Notes: generated by a model from the letters alone, not told the origin. Numbered from the stretch's first letter, positions 23,302 through 34,946 are shown. The stretch: DNA of 64,000 nucleotides from Cladopsammia gracilis (GCA_022457155.1 JAJGOT010000216.1:1183501-1247500); one strand, 5' to 3'. Numbers and translations: made by a program.

Positions 23302-24276
23302 ATGTCCTGTTTGATCAACTGTACCGAGTATGGGCCAAATCCTTCAAATGACACGAGCACTGAACAAACCAATCTAGAATTACTGCCTCCAGAATCAGTT
23401 GTGATTCTCTCCATCATCTCTGCTTTGGCGAGTATCTCTGGCAGCTTAGGAAACTCCTTGGTTATGCTGGCCGTCTTCAAATCTGAAAGCCTTCGCAGTA
23501 TCCCTGATTTCATCATATCAAGTTTGGCATTTTCAGATTTTACGGTCTGCCTTATCTTCCTACCATTGTCGATCTATGAATTAAACCACTCTTCAAGCCT
23601 GGTGACGCAACAGAACTCGGCATTTTATATTATAAAGAGCTTTTTTGGACACTGTTCTTACATTGCCTCGGTTACCAACATGTTTGTAGTGACGATTGAT
23701 CGTGTAATTGCCATACGAATCCCACTCAAATACCCGGCCATCGTTACAGTCAAAACAGCTTTGTCCGCCATTGCGTTAGTTTGGCTCATTTCTCTGACAT
23801 TTGGGGCGGTCTACGCCCGAGAAATTGGCATTTCGCGATTCATTTTACTTTCTTACTGCATTATTCTAATGCTGGGAACCATGAGTATGTACGCCTACAT
23901 CTTTTATGCCGCTAAACGACAGGAAAACAAAGTTCAGCCCCTGAATTCATCCATGCAGCCACAAGTATCCATTCAGCAACAGAAAGCTGAGAAGAAGGCA
24001 GCCAAGACCATCTTCACCATTGTTGGAATTTATGCCTTGTGTTGGTTGCCATTGCTACTTCTCCCGATCATTGTAAATCCTTCCAAAAATGAAGCGTTGT
24101 TTATGAGATGTTTCCCTTGGGTACAGACAGTGTTGTCGTGTAACTCTGCGCTGAATCCGTACGTGTATTGTTTAAGAAGCCACAAATACCGCAGACAGTT
24201 TGCAAAACTCTTGCGATTAAAGCCCACCGAAAATATTAATTCCATCTCGGCCTCAAACAGCCATACCCGTCACTAG
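23302..24276 (+). CDS. Class A (rhodopsin-like) GPCR, intronless, paralogue 1
   Basis: 324 residues in one exon. N-glycosylation sequons occur at N6 and N16. Seven hydrophobic segments are visible. Class A landmarks: GN at 50-51 (TM1), LAFSD with D79 (TM2), DRV 133-135 in place of DRY (TM3), W161 (TM4), CWLP 247-250 (TM6) and NPYVY 285-289 (TM7), then a basic helix 8. No Cys lies 25 residues before R134, and none lies in the very short second extracellular loop. The usual TM3-ECL2 disulfide is therefore absent, a trait known from melanocortin-type receptors. That places it loosely near the melanocortin/adenosine-like group expanded in cnidarians; the ligand is unknown. The ATG sits in a context conserved with the paralogue at 37423-38340. 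Confidence 0.9.
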   Translation: MSCLINCTEYGPNPSNDTSTEQTNLELLPPESVVILSIISALASISGSLGNSLVMLAVFKSESLRSIPDFIISSLAFSDFTVCLIFLPLSIYELNHSSSLVTQQNSAFYIIKSFFGHCSYIASVTNMFVVTIDRVIAIRIPLKYPAIVTVKTALSAIALVWLISLTFGAVYAREIGISRFILLSYCIILMLGTMSMYAYIFYAAKRQENKVQPLNSSMQPQVSIQQQKAEKKAAKTIFTIVGIYALCWLPLLLLPIIVNPSKNEALFMRCFPWVQTVLSCNSALNPYVYCLRSHKYRRQFAKLLRLKPTENINSISASNSHTRH

Positions 24277-25235
24277 GGTATACTAGATAATGTAAACTAA
24301 CACAACGAAAATAAGCCTTTGAACAAAACATAACCTCAAATCTAAGACTTATAACCCATTTCGATGCAGTAGGCCCTCCCGAATATAAGCCCTTGAGAGT
24401 TTAACTAAACACTGTAAACGGCAGTGACGTCGGGAATAATAAGTTAAGAATTGGGCAAAGGTTCGGGAAAGTTTATTTAGTGTGCTAACTATGCTTATTT
24501 TCCACATGGCTCGGTTTCCTTTGTTCTCGCAGGGGATTATATCGTATATTCCCCGCCATTAATAATAAACTGTCTGAAAAGCTGGTGGCGGCTTTTGATT
24601 GTAACAGGGGAGTGCGGGGCTGAGTTATTCCCCTGCAGTTATTCCCCTCATAATAGAATAACATAAACGGGAAGACAAAATAGGGCATAACAAGGAAAAC
24701 ACTCTAGCATCGGTCAATATTTTTTGTTTACATAAAAAGACAACTTCATCAATCTTATTCCTACGTAATTAACTTGCCGGTCGCGACCGAAAAGCGAAAT
24801 GTTAATAACATTATTCGATGGTATCGTACCTCGATTCAAGTTTCGGGTCTTTAGTAATGAATGACGCCTCGTTTTACGCTTGAACCTGAATATGTTTCCG
24901 TCGGTTTCCCTTGGAAAACACACCGCAACCACTCCATTGAGCTTCGAAAGATGAAGGCGGGCAGTTGGACCATGGCGAGACCACGAGTACTGTTCATACA
25001 TTTTCTTCTCTCTCTCCCTCCTTCTACTCATAACGAAGCAACGTGCTCAATGCAAATTTGGCAAAAGCAAAACATGTTTACCGTCTCGCTTCGTAATGTG
25101 CCGTGATCCCAATGCGGCCTTGCGGAATCATGCTTATTTGCATTTGAATTGAACGGAATGTTACTCTCCGAAAAATTTAATAGATTGTTAGTTTTAGAAA
25201 ACCTCACCAATGTGTAAAATAAGCATTTTATCGGC
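24277..25235. other. Intergenic, no gene seen
   Basis: No exon or TE protein recognised. CAGGGGAAT-type blocks are repeated in both orientations near 24527-24655 (GGGGATTAT, TATTCCCC), suggesting a decayed inverted-repeat element. Confidence 0.4.
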
Positions 25236-25344
25236 CTTTCACTCGGGGATATCAGATTTATTCACCTCTGGTTCCGCCCTCGGGCTGCGCCCTCGGGCGG
25301 AACCAGAGGTGAATAAATCTGATATCCCCTCGTTTCAGGCCGAT
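25236..25344. repeat. Near-perfect hairpin, ~50-bp arms
   Basis: GGGGATATCAGATTTATTCACC and its inverse surround CTCTGGTTCCGCCCTCGGGC/GCCCGAGGGCGGAACC with almost no loop. Extremely stable cruciform or foldback candidate. Non-coding. Confidence 0.9.
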
Positions 25345-26072
25345 AACCCTTACTTGCATCAAACACCTCATATTCTGGTAATCTTGGAATGCGTAATTTT
25401 AAGTTTAAGTTACGAAGAGGATCATAACGCCAAACAACATCTTGTGTTTGCAAGAAAACTGAGAGAAAGTTCCCTTTATTGTTTATGTTTGCCGCTTATT
25501 TGCTGTGATGATCACCCTGAAGCGAGCGAGCCTGTGAAAAATTAACAATTGATAGTAAATTTATTTCTGGCAAATGGGGAAAAAACACTCGCAAGCGCGC
25601 AAAAAAACTACCCACTGGTTTGGGATGTACAAAATTAGCTAGGTATAAGCTATGTAGTAATATTAGCAGACTGTACTTCTTGTAAAGCTATTGTAAAGAG
25701 ACTGAGCGTGCTGTACATTTTATGTTCATATTGTTCTCTTGTAATATAGCTTGTTTTTTGCTAGCTTAGAGTGTTTTCGTTGTTATTTTAGAACATCCAT
25801 CTTATTGGAATTTCCTCGGATGCCCTCAATTTACAAGGAAAACCCATTTTTAAAACCAAATGCCTTCAAGTCCTTCAAAAAGTTATGGATTTTACAAACG
25901 TTCTTGCACATTGTCTTTGTAAGCACGTTGCTATGGTAAACACAAGTAGGAGAGGCCGATTTGTACCATTAACTTCAAATTATAATCTGATCAATATTAA
26001 ACGCTCCTTCGATAACATTATTATTGTTGATGACGAAATCGTTTTATTTCCAAATTCGAAATCAAAAGGTCA
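25345..26072. other. Intergenic, no feature recognised
   Basis: Ordinary AT-rich sequence. Open frames are short and unlike known proteins. Confidence 0.4.
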
Positions 26073-26074
26073 TA

Positions 26075-26612
26075 CAGTACTTACCCGCTTATAAGAACCT
26101 GCAATTTAAGAACCTGTTAGCCTAAAAATATCAATTTAGACCCCATTTACATAAGAACCTATTTAGCCTAAAATTTGAAACAAGTTCTTATAGAAAGGTT
26201 CTTATAGAAATTAACCTAGAAAAATCTTCATGCAAAAAAACATGACTCAAAAGTAGTGAACTTGAACATGCATACACTTATAGTGTTTAGGAAAAAAAAC
26301 CATTATATCCACATATATGTATATATTTCATTAGCTATATATCATTAAATCAACTTTTAGCCTGATACTGAGAATTAAAATATCTACTAAAATGGGTCAT
26401 GGTCACATACTGTCTAAAGGCCAGGCCTGTTTTGGCATTAAATTAATATACATGCCACCTTTCTATCATTCACAGGTGTATAATATATTTCTCATTAAAT
26501 AAGAACCTATTTAAGAACCCGCGTAGCCTAAAATTCCACTAAGCACCATTTACATAAGAACCCGTTTAGGCTAAATTTGAAAAAATGGGTTCTTATAAGC
26601 GGGTAAGTACTG
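26075..26612. mobile_element. TIR element, CAGTACTTACCCGC ends, TA target
   Basis: CAGTACTTACCCGCTTATAAG at 26075 is inverted to end at 26612. TA flanks both sides, as for mariner/pogo-type insertion. Subterminal AAGAACC(T/C)(A/G)TTTAGCCTAAA blocks occur on both sides. No transposase, 538 bp. Same family as 14433-15267. Confidence 0.8.
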
Positions 26613-26787
26613 TAAGAGATAAAACCTTCGTTGACCAAAGGAAAAAATAACAAATATATATACTTCGTATCTGACTCTCTATGTAGTATTGGTAGTAGAC
26701 TTTATTTAAAGAGGGTGACACTCAATAGTAAAAAACCACCAACAAACTTGTGGCTCTCGATTCAAAATATACAAATTACATTTACTT

Positions 26788-26978
26788 AAGCAATAGAACA
26801 CATTTTCTATGACTTAACCGGCGTAATAGAACCACGCGGGATGTTGGGAGAACACGAGAAAAGCTTGTAAACCACGAGCCGTAGGCGAGTGGTTTACAAG
26901 CTTTTCGAGTGTTCTCCCAACATCCCAAGTGGTTCTATTACGTCGGTAAAGTCATAGAAAATGTGTTCTATTGCTTTT
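26788..26978. repeat. Palindrome with ~85-bp arms
   Basis: AGCAATAGAACACATTTTCT... is inverted at the right edge. The arms continue through GGTTCTATTACG and CAACATCCC, and the centre is AAAGCTTGTAAACCACGAGC. Foldback element, non-coding. Confidence 0.88.
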
Positions 26979-27498
26979 ATGAAATAACTATTAAAAGCGT
27001 TTGGAAAGAGAGAAATTTGTTGTAGTTTTGTGCCGATCAAGTAGCTTGTTCTCATAACATTCATCATATGACCGGGAAAACCAATCAGAGCCGCTGAAAG
27101 AATGAACTTTACACGATGCCACTGACAAAGCTGCACTGACAAATTCACGGGTTCAACGAAAGTGATGAAAAGTTTTAGCGCTTTGAAATTCGTCAGATGG
27201 AATTTATCAGCTGAAAGAAGAAAATATATTCAATGATTCAAAAGTTCTTTGAATGGGAAATCCAGAAAATTGTGTCCGGAATCTGCCGCCGCAAACATGA
27301 ATGTACGAGGAAAGTTTGAAAGCCTAAAATTTTTATGGCGTAACTTAAGCTTATGTTGGATTCAAAGATTGCCTTCTTGTCAAGAATTTTTCAATTGGAA
27401 TAAAGGTTAGTTCCAGAAACTCAGCTTCTGAAAATGTTTTCGACTTTATCCACTTACTTTGAAGTGTACAATGAAGCCCGTACTTCTCTACATTTTAA

Positions 27499-28218
27499 GG
27501 TTACAGTGTACCTTCGGGGGTGTCTCCAGTATAACAGCTCTAGCGTCTTAAGATTACACTTAATATACCTAAACCCAGATATCAAATTAAAGCTTATAGA
27601 GCTGGCTATCCAAATATGGAAACCATTTGGTAATACAATGAATTGTCGAATTTTTTACGACATCTAAATTCGAACGTCCGAATTAGCTTTAAAGCGCTAT
27701 AACTCAAAGCGATTATTATATTTTGCTAATTTGATTTGTTCTCGGGGTTCCGGACACGAAGCGCTAAAAAAACGTGTCGGGGATTTCCCATATTCAATTA
27801 GAATGAAAAGTTACAGAATATTTTCGAAAAGGGGAGAAAAAAAATTGGAATGATCGCACGGAAATGCCTCTTGACGAAAAAGTTTTCGGAATTAAGAAAT
27901 TCGCCGACACGTTTTTGTTGACTATATGTTAGCCTAGCTTCTGTCCAAATTTAACGAAAATCGAACAAATTTCCTTTGAGTTGTAGCTCTTTAAAGTGTC
28001 CCCAACAAGCGAAAAATTAACTTTGAGAAAACGGCGCTTAAAAAAACATATCGCTTAATAAACAAACTCCGCCCACAAAAGTTATACCGTCATTTCTCCG
28101 TCAATTTTCACTATTTTTCGATACTTTTTTTTTTGGATGAAAGTTCATTTTGTAAACTTTATTCTAACGCCAAAAAAAAATTTTCAATAAATTTTCGATC
28201 TGAAGGTACACTGTAACC
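27499..28218. mobile_element. 720-bp TIR element at TTAA (piggyBac-type target)
   Basis: The ends GGTTACAGTGTACCTTC and its inverse GAAGGTACACTGTAACC are flanked on both sides by TTAA (27495-27498, 28219-28222). TTAA duplication is the hallmark of piggyBac-superfamily insertion. No transposase frame is present, so it is a non-autonomous copy. Confidence 0.75.
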
Positions 28219-28222
28219 TTAA

Positions 28223-29486
28223 GTTCTGAATGAAAACTAAACTCATTGTTTTTTAAGCCTACAGTTGAATTGTTTGATCATTCCATGCAAATAATTTGTT
28301 TAACCATAAACCTATAATTTTTGTTAGCTTCATTTTCTTCTTGCTAATTGATCAACCTTGCTTGGACACATAATCAGAACTTAAACTGCATCCGGTACAA
28401 AAGTATTCAATGAAAAAATCTCAAAAACAAAACACGATAAAGCGTAAGATAAATGGAATCGGCGTAAAATAATTATCCTAAACAACAAAGCAAAGCTATA
28501 AGCTTAAGCCTTGCTTTTTAATTCCACTGTGAAAATCCGTCTTATTTAGAAGTTATCTTAGGATTTGTAGGAACATTTATAAACTTCAGTTCAGTGAATT
28601 TCAATCGAAAATTCCTCAGTTTGAAAGCCATTGTTTTCTCTTTGGGATCCATAATTTTTGAGCTTTCCACTAATAGCTAAACCTTCAGTTCAATGAACTT
28701 CACAAAGTACATATCGAGGTTGTTTTGATTGTCATTGATCGCTGCATGTAAGCCTTTCCAAGCCAATGTTAAATGAAAATATATTCCTGTTGTTGATATC
28801 AGTTTTAAAATATTAAAGCTTAGTGTTCTTTTGTCGTTAAGCCGTTTTTTGTTTGCGTGCGTGGGAAATTTTTTTTTATTTTGTAGGTTTGAGCAGCAAC
28901 TTATCGTTTACAAGAAACATATCTTCTCTTCTCATCTTCTAACAGACCACAATATGCAATAAGACACTAAACCGGATCGTGTTGTGAAATTCTTTCTCCT
29001 CACGCTTGTGTTGATGCAGTGGAAAATTGAACTTTGTTTACTTTACAGTTTCGCTTGCGCGGTTTTCTATGAGTTTACCGGCACAATAGTTAATAGATCT
29101 TTGGCCAATCAGAACGCGCGTAGTATCTCAGTTATTTTATAAAATATATTAAATAACAAGACTAACTAGTTAATTACAATTCATAGATACAATTCTGAAA
29201 AGAATAAAAAAAAACTTTACTTAACTTAATACTATCCAGGGGAATTTGAGGAAAAAATAAATGAAATGAATAACAAGTAGATCAGAGTGGACCTTGGTAA
29301 CATTCACCTTTAAGTAAAGCAGAAGAAAGCCTTAGAAAACTATCGGCAAACCCAGAACACTTGCGCAGTCATAACTGCAGAAATTAAGCGAAGCAGTTTT
29401 AGACTTGGCAAAAACAAAAACTTTTAATGCAGTGAAACCTCGTTAATGGCCACTAAGGGTTAGAGTTAGGGTTACCATGGGTAATA
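28223..29486. other. Intergenic, no feature recognised
   Basis: AT-rich sequence with no exon-like coding signal, TE protein or strong hairpin noticed. Confidence 0.4.
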
Positions 29487-29681
29487 GGCAAAGAATTTTA
29501 AATATCATGTCTTTGTCGAGATAAAAAAAATGAGGACAGACAGAAACGATCCATCAGCGAATACATGGCCGATACCATATAAAAAATAAAACAGTGCCGG
29601 TCATGTATTCGCTGAGGGATGATTTCTGTCTATCCTTATTGCGACAACGACATGATATTTCAAATTCTTTGCCTATTCACA
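29487..29681. repeat. Palindrome with ~85-bp arms
   Basis: AATAGGCAAAGAATTTTAAAT at the left is inverted as ATTTCAAATTCTTTGCCTATT at the right. TCATGTCTTTGTCG and CGAATACATG blocks pair inward. Loop about 30 bp. A TTAGGGTTAGAG-like string just before it is too short to be telomeric. Confidence 0.85.
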
Positions 29682-30319
29682 CTGCATAAGTTATAAGCAA
29701 AGCATATAAGACCAACAAAATATGAATGAATTGTCATTCCTTCAAGTGCAACGGCTCCGTCAACATCAAAGCGTCTCTCGCTATCTGAACACCAGCGCTG
29801 ACCTTTTATCGCCGACGGTAACGTGTACATCACCCTTTGGAGCTCATTCGGTTAATGGGACTCAGGTAAAGACTACAAATTGATGTATTTGACTTGGAGT
29901 GTATTTTTGTTGGCACACGTGGGCGTCTCTTTCCCTTCAGTGTTTGCTGTCATTGTTGTCGCCAGCGTACAATTTCGAGCAACCTCCATAAATGTTTGTT
30001 GCATTTTATTCAATATATTGTTCTAATATAAATGTGGGCGATATATCGCCAGTTTTTTGTTTCCTTTTGTAGGATGAATTGCTCGGCTAGGACTTAATAT
30101 TGGAGTAAAGACCACAATTATCTCTTACTGAGCAAGCGCCGGTTTTTGACGTTTGGGAGAGCCTCGCCGCACCTTTGAACAAGTCATTCGGCTCAGTATT
30201 TGAACGATGATCGCGACTACTGTTTTGTGTTCATGTTTTTCCCTCAATTGTGATAGGTATCCTTTGCCGTCAAATGTTGTCACCACGCGTAGTTGCTGGA
30301 AATTAGCATATATTAGGCT
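29682..30319. other. Flank before the tandem array, possible retroelement leader
   Basis: No coding signal. It may belong to the 5' region of the tyrosine-recombinase retroelement that follows, but no boundary can be seen. Confidence 0.3.
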
Positions 30320-31340
30320 TGTCTCTTGGTAAAATGATTCTGTCGGCGAGGGTCCGTCAGTTGATCACTGATGAGTGTTTACAATGATTTTGGTATAGAG
30401 CTCAGAGTTATATTCTCACATGGAGATTTGTCTCTCAGTGAAATGATTCTGTCGGCGAGGGTCCGTCAGTTGATCACTGATGAGTGTTTTCAATGATTTT
30501 TGTATTGAGCTCAAGATTTGTCTTTATTCTCTAAGTGAAATGATTCCGCCGGTTCGATGATCACTAATGAGTGTTACAGTCATTTTGGCTTGGAGCTCGA
30601 AGTTATGATTATTCTCTTAGTGACATGATTCTTTCGGCGAGGGTCCGTTTGATGATCTCTAATGAGTGTTAAGGTGATTTCCTTTGAAGCTCGAGATTTG
30701 TGTTTATTCTCTTAGTGTCATGATTCTTCCGGCGAGGGTCCGTTTGATAATCACTAATGAGTATTACAGTGATTTTGTTTGGAGCTCGGGATTTACGATT
30801 GTTCTCCTAGTGAGATGATTCTTTCGGCGAGGGACCGTTTGATGATCACTTATGAGTTTTTCAGTATTTTCGTTTGGGGCTCGGAACAAATGATTGTTCT
30901 TTTAGTGATATGATTCTTTTGGGCAGTAACCATTTGATGTTCACTAATGAGTGCTTACTTCATGATTATTCGGAGTTCGGAATTTATTGTATTCTTGGCG
31001 ACATGATGGTGACGGATCGCATGATGGTTACTTATGAGTTTTTACAATGATCATTGTTTGGACCTCGGAATTTACGATTGTTCTCTAAGTGGCATGCATT
31101 TTTCGGTAATGGACCGTCTGATGATCACTGATGAGTATTTAAACTACACTTTGGAATTTACAAGTTGCGATTGTTCTCTTTGTCACATGATTCTTTCGGC
31201 GAGGGACCGTTTTGTGATTATTGAATATTTATAGTGCTTGTTGTTTATGGTTCGGAATTTAATATTGTATCTTAGTGACATGACTTTTTTCCCAGGAGTC
31301 CGTTCGATGATCTTTACTGAGTATCTACAGTTGCTATTGT
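30320..31340 (+). repeat. Degenerate tandem array, ~11 units of ~90-108 bp
   Basis: Units contain ATGATTCT(G/T)TCGGCGAGGG(T/A)CCGT, GATGATCACTAATGAGTGTT and TTTGGAGCTCGGAATTT. Starts are near 30333, 30441, 30539, 30626, 30718, 30814, 30910, 31003, 31093, 31188 and 31278. Divergence increases towards the right. It immediately precedes the gag-like frame of the retroelement, so it may be the element's untranslated leader. Confidence 0.8.
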
Positions 31341-31419
31341 TTGGAATTCGGGTTTTACCTTTTGTGTCCCTTGTTATGCAATTCCTTGTTTTGGACCGTT
31401 TCTATTATCACTTTTGCCT

Positions 31420-31678
31420 CTGTTGGGGGGATAAAGACCAAGAGAAGATCTTGGATATTATGGCAAAGGTCGAGAAAAGCAACTGGCAACGTCAAGATTG
31501 GAGCTGTAACAGACCACGACGTGATGAAGCCCCAGTCCCCTATAGACTTCTCCGTTGCTTTTATTGCCAGACGTTTGGTCATAACAGGTTAAACATTTAT
31601 AAAAGAAAAAGAGATCTGAATGGGGCGTCTCCGAGCAGTTCGAATGGTCAGGTAGCGAAACAAGGAAACAATAAATAA
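31420..31678 (+). pseudogene. Gag-like fragment with imperfect zinc knuckle
   Basis: The C-terminal half reads LRCFYCQTFGHNRLNIYKRKRD. The spacing matches a CCHC knuckle, but the last Cys is Ile. A basic, Ser/Asn-rich tail precedes the stop at 31678. Upstream the frame merges with non-coding repeats. Confidence 0.5.
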
Positions 31679-32129
31679 ACTAGCCGAATGTTTGAAACAC
31701 TAGTTTATTGGTGTTATTTCGAGAATAAATGATTTATCACACCGATGGTTTATTCTTTGGCTGTTGTTTTTTTCTTTTCAACTCCCTCCCCCCACCTTTC
31801 TCCATTTACCCTTGGGACTGCGGTGAGCGACAATTGCGAAAACGGGGTATCTTAATCCAGCCCTCCTGGTCATTCTGGGTCACAATTGTTACCCCCTGCT
31901 GGCCTTTGGCTTTTCCCCTTGTCGTACATTATAACTATTACGCGTGTCCTTATTTAGACCTCCACCCATGCCTGTTTTTCCTCCTTTTGTCTGCCTTTAG
32001 GGTTCTTCTCATCTGGCATGGGAATGAGAGTTTGATCCATTCTTTGATGTTAGTGTCTTAGCCGTAATCCAGTCGCCACCCCAGGGTGTTCGTTGGGTTG
32101 ATTGGAGGGGAAACCCTTCTAGGGCCAGT

Positions 32130-33299
32130 ATGGGGGTGACAACCATACCAAAGAAGAGACTTCAGAAAGTTATCCAGGGTGATGCCCTAGGGAGTGTTTC
32201 AGAATTACAGTTCGGAGATCCAGATCAATTTCATGCTGGGGAACTACACAAACATGCGGAGCGATGGGAAGAGATTGTGGGCGATCTTCCAAGCCGCCAA
32301 CAAACGCAAGTTTTTGCATTGGATTCGAGAAAAAAGTATTTGTGAAAGACCTTTTTCGCCCCTTCCAGGGTGTTTTCAAAGAGAAGTCTTATAACTTGGC
32401 TCGCCCACCACCCATTCAGTTTAGGAATAACCCTTCATGTCGACCTTTTGTTGACTTTGTACGCAAGACGTCGCTCCATAGGATCCACTCGGGTGCGGTA
32501 TCCCTGTTGGGTCGTGTTTCTCAGGTTTCTCCACCCCACCTTGGGGTGGAGAAAGCCTAGGTTGTGCCACGATGCCCGCTTCCTTAATCTTTGGATGGTA
32601 GATGTCCCGTTTAGGTTAGACAGTCTCGTTCATCTCCCTCGGTATGTTGGCCGGTAGTCTTATCAAACAGTTCTGGATTTTAAGTCAGGACACGACCATT
32701 GTTAGCTGAGGAAGGTCGAACTTCTTTTGGGACCCAGTTTGGGGGGGGGTGGTATTTCCTCTACAACACGCTCCCCCTTTGGTTGGAAGAGCTCACCTTT
32801 TGTCTATCACTCATCTGGTCTTGTGGCAACCAATTTCTTCCGTTCACTAGGCATCCCATGCTTGTTATACATTGACGACCGCCATAATGGCCATCTTCAA
32901 GTGGATCTCAACCGTGGTCCTTACTCCCACCTCCAGACATGGGATGAACGACACATGGCGACTGCCAATTCAGCCATCTTTTTCGTTAGTTATTATTTAG
33001 TTCAATTGGGTTACTCTCTAGGCTTATCCAAGTCTATTTTGTACTCAGCTCAAGTTGTTCCATATTTGAGCTTCCTTTCGGATTCTACTCGGCAAGCATT
33101 TTCTCCTATCCCGGCCAAGAAGGAGAAATTTCTTACTTTGGTGCGTCAGATTTTGGGGTGTTCAACTGTGTCAGTCACGACTCATCAACGACTAGTGGGC
33201 AAGTGTGTTTCGTTTTCCCTTGCCGTTCCAGGGGTCCTCCTGTTTACAAGAGAAATGAACTTGGAAATTTCCAAAGCGATGCGCACCCAAGATCGATAA
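32130..33299 (+). pseudogene. DIRS-type reverse transcriptase, frameshifted
   Basis: Blocks appear in three frames: KPRLCHDARFLNLWMVD near 32560, then LDFKSGHDH near 32680, then SPFGWKSSPFVYHSSGL and YIDDRHNGHLQ near 32780-32905. YIDD is the polymerase catalytic motif. At least two frameshifts and an in-frame stop separate the blocks. Confidence 0.8.
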
Positions 33300-33308
33300 G
33301 AATCTCAA

Positions 33309-33752
33309 TTGTTCATTGGCTCTTCCTTGAAACTTGGGATGATCCGGAAAGATAAACGTCACGTACAGATTTCTCTCGCCTCGGACGCATCTGGATCTGG
33401 CTGGGGGGGGGGGGGGGGCTCGGTAACGTTGCATGAAACTGTTACCACATCGGACTATTGGACTAAGGAGAAGGAATCTCTCGACATTTCTACCAGGGAG
33501 GCTTTGGCTGTGGATAAAGCCCTTGCCTGTTCCTCCGACCTATTACAAAACGCATGGGTGGACGCACATGTGGATAACAGTGCTGTAGTGGATGCGTGGT
33601 CCAGACAGGGAGGAAGGAGTGTATATTTGAATAGAATGATCGAGAGATTATTCTTTACCACCATGCCACTGAACATCTCGCCTCACATTACCTACATAGC
33701 GTCTGATAAATCCAGCGGATGTTCCATCCCGTCGTTTGTCCGTTCTCGATAG
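33309..33752 (+). pseudogene. DIRS-type RNase H domain
   Basis: LASDASGSGWGG carries the first catalytic Asp. STREALAVDKAL carries the Glu and VDAHVDNSAVVDAW the next Asp. A run of 14 G at 33405-33419 creates the glycine string and is a likely frameshift source. The frame is lost near 33710, just before a NPADVPSR-like block in another frame. Confidence 0.8.
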
Positions 33753-34364
33753 CAAGCTTCACCCAGAATTCTGGAGTGTGGTTCAGAGGGAGTTTGGTGG
33801 CCCGACTGGTCACATCTGCGACCTTATGACATTAGACTCCAATGTGATGAGTGATCTAGACGGCAATCCTCTGCCACTTTTTTCTCCCTACCCCTCGCCA
33901 GCCTCATGTGGGGTGAATTTGTTTGCCCGAGATTTAAGGCGGGGGTTGCTTGTTATACATTGACGTTATACATTGATTGTTATACATTGATTTAAGGCGG
34001 GGGTTGCGTTTCTGGATCGTCAATATCTTTTTTTACGCCCCTTCCTTCCCCTTGGTGGGACCCATGCTTCACTTCGTTACTCCACACGTTACTCTAAATA
34101 GAAAGACTCCCTTCAGAAAGAGCTGGAGAGTTCTCTTGTTTCACTCCCTGGGCGTCCCAGCTTAATTAGTGTCACCCCTCGGGATATTTGCCGATTTCGA
34201 GTTTTCAAGGATCGGAATGGGAGGACCGAGGAGGGAGTTCATCAGTGTTGCTGTCCTCTGAGACTGTCTTACAAGACCGTCGATTCACATATTAGTAAAT
34301 TATTGGTCGAATTGAAAATTGGGATCGAAGACTCCATTTCGGAAACCCAGCTACGGACAAGTCG

Positions 34365-34946
34365 GTGAAAGATTATTTGAGCGTAGTCGTGATGGAGCAG
34401 CTTGAAGCTCGAGTACAACCGAAACAAGCGACCCCATTGTTTATTGACGACCTTGTTCGGCTGGTGTCTCATATTGAGCGATCTACGGAGTCATCCTCTA
34501 TTAACCCAGCTCGCCGTTTCATTTTAGCCAGGGATCAAGCGTACTTTAAAGCAGTATTTTAGTGGAGATAGACCAGGTGACATGGAGCAAGTTTAAGTCC
34601 CTGAGATCCTTCGTTTTCCCAACAACGAGGGTTTCTTGTTTAATCTAATGTGGGAAAAAACGTTACGAGATGGAGACTCTGATATCTTTGGAATCCAACG
34701 TAACTCTCAAACCAAACTTTGCCCAGTTTGGGGTATCGAACAGTATTTGGCTGTTTCTGACCAACTCAAGGTCGAGTGGCTATTTATTCCGTCCAACGAA
34801 TCCCCAAGGAACAATAGTGAATGAACCATTCACTTCGTCAACGGCTGAAGCGCGCCTCAAACATATCTCTAAGAAAATGGGTAGTGATAATGGTGAAACC
34901 CTTCATGGCTTTCCTTCTGGCTGTGCCATAACTTTGGCCCTTTCGG
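34365..34946 (+). pseudogene. Tyrosine recombinase fragment, catalytic Arg position changed
   Basis: The N-terminal part (FIDDLVRLVSHIERS, FILARDQAYFKAVF) stops at 34562. After shifts, GIEQYLAV, YLFRPTNPQGTI and TSSTAEARLKHI follow. The box GETLHGFPSGCAITLALSG corresponds to the family's HxxR box, but the Arg position is Pro here. The C-terminal Tyr region is missing because of the insertion at 34947. Confidence 0.75.

Larger units (their letters stand above)
31400..34946 (+). mobile_element. Decayed tyrosine-recombinase (DIRS-type) retroelement 1
   Basis: Order on the plus strand: zinc-knuckle-like frame (to 31678), reverse transcriptase (about 32130-33299), RNase H (about 33309-33752), then tyrosine recombinase (about 34365-34946). 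RT-RNase H plus a tyrosine recombinase is the DIRS-order layout. Each domain is broken by frameshifts or stops. The recombinase is interrupted by a 466-bp inverted repeat; possible continuation lies at 35413-35860. It is a transposon fossil with no intact product. Confidence 0.8.

Noticed and set aside
29450..29480. Interstitial telomeric repeat (AGGGTTAGAGTTAGGG)
   Set aside because: Too short and imperfect; the same holds for CCCTAACCCTAAA at 53643.
30320..31340. CRISPR-like regular repeats
   Set aside because: Units are ~95 bp, diverged along their whole length, with no short identical repeat/unique spacer pattern, and the genome is eukaryotic.
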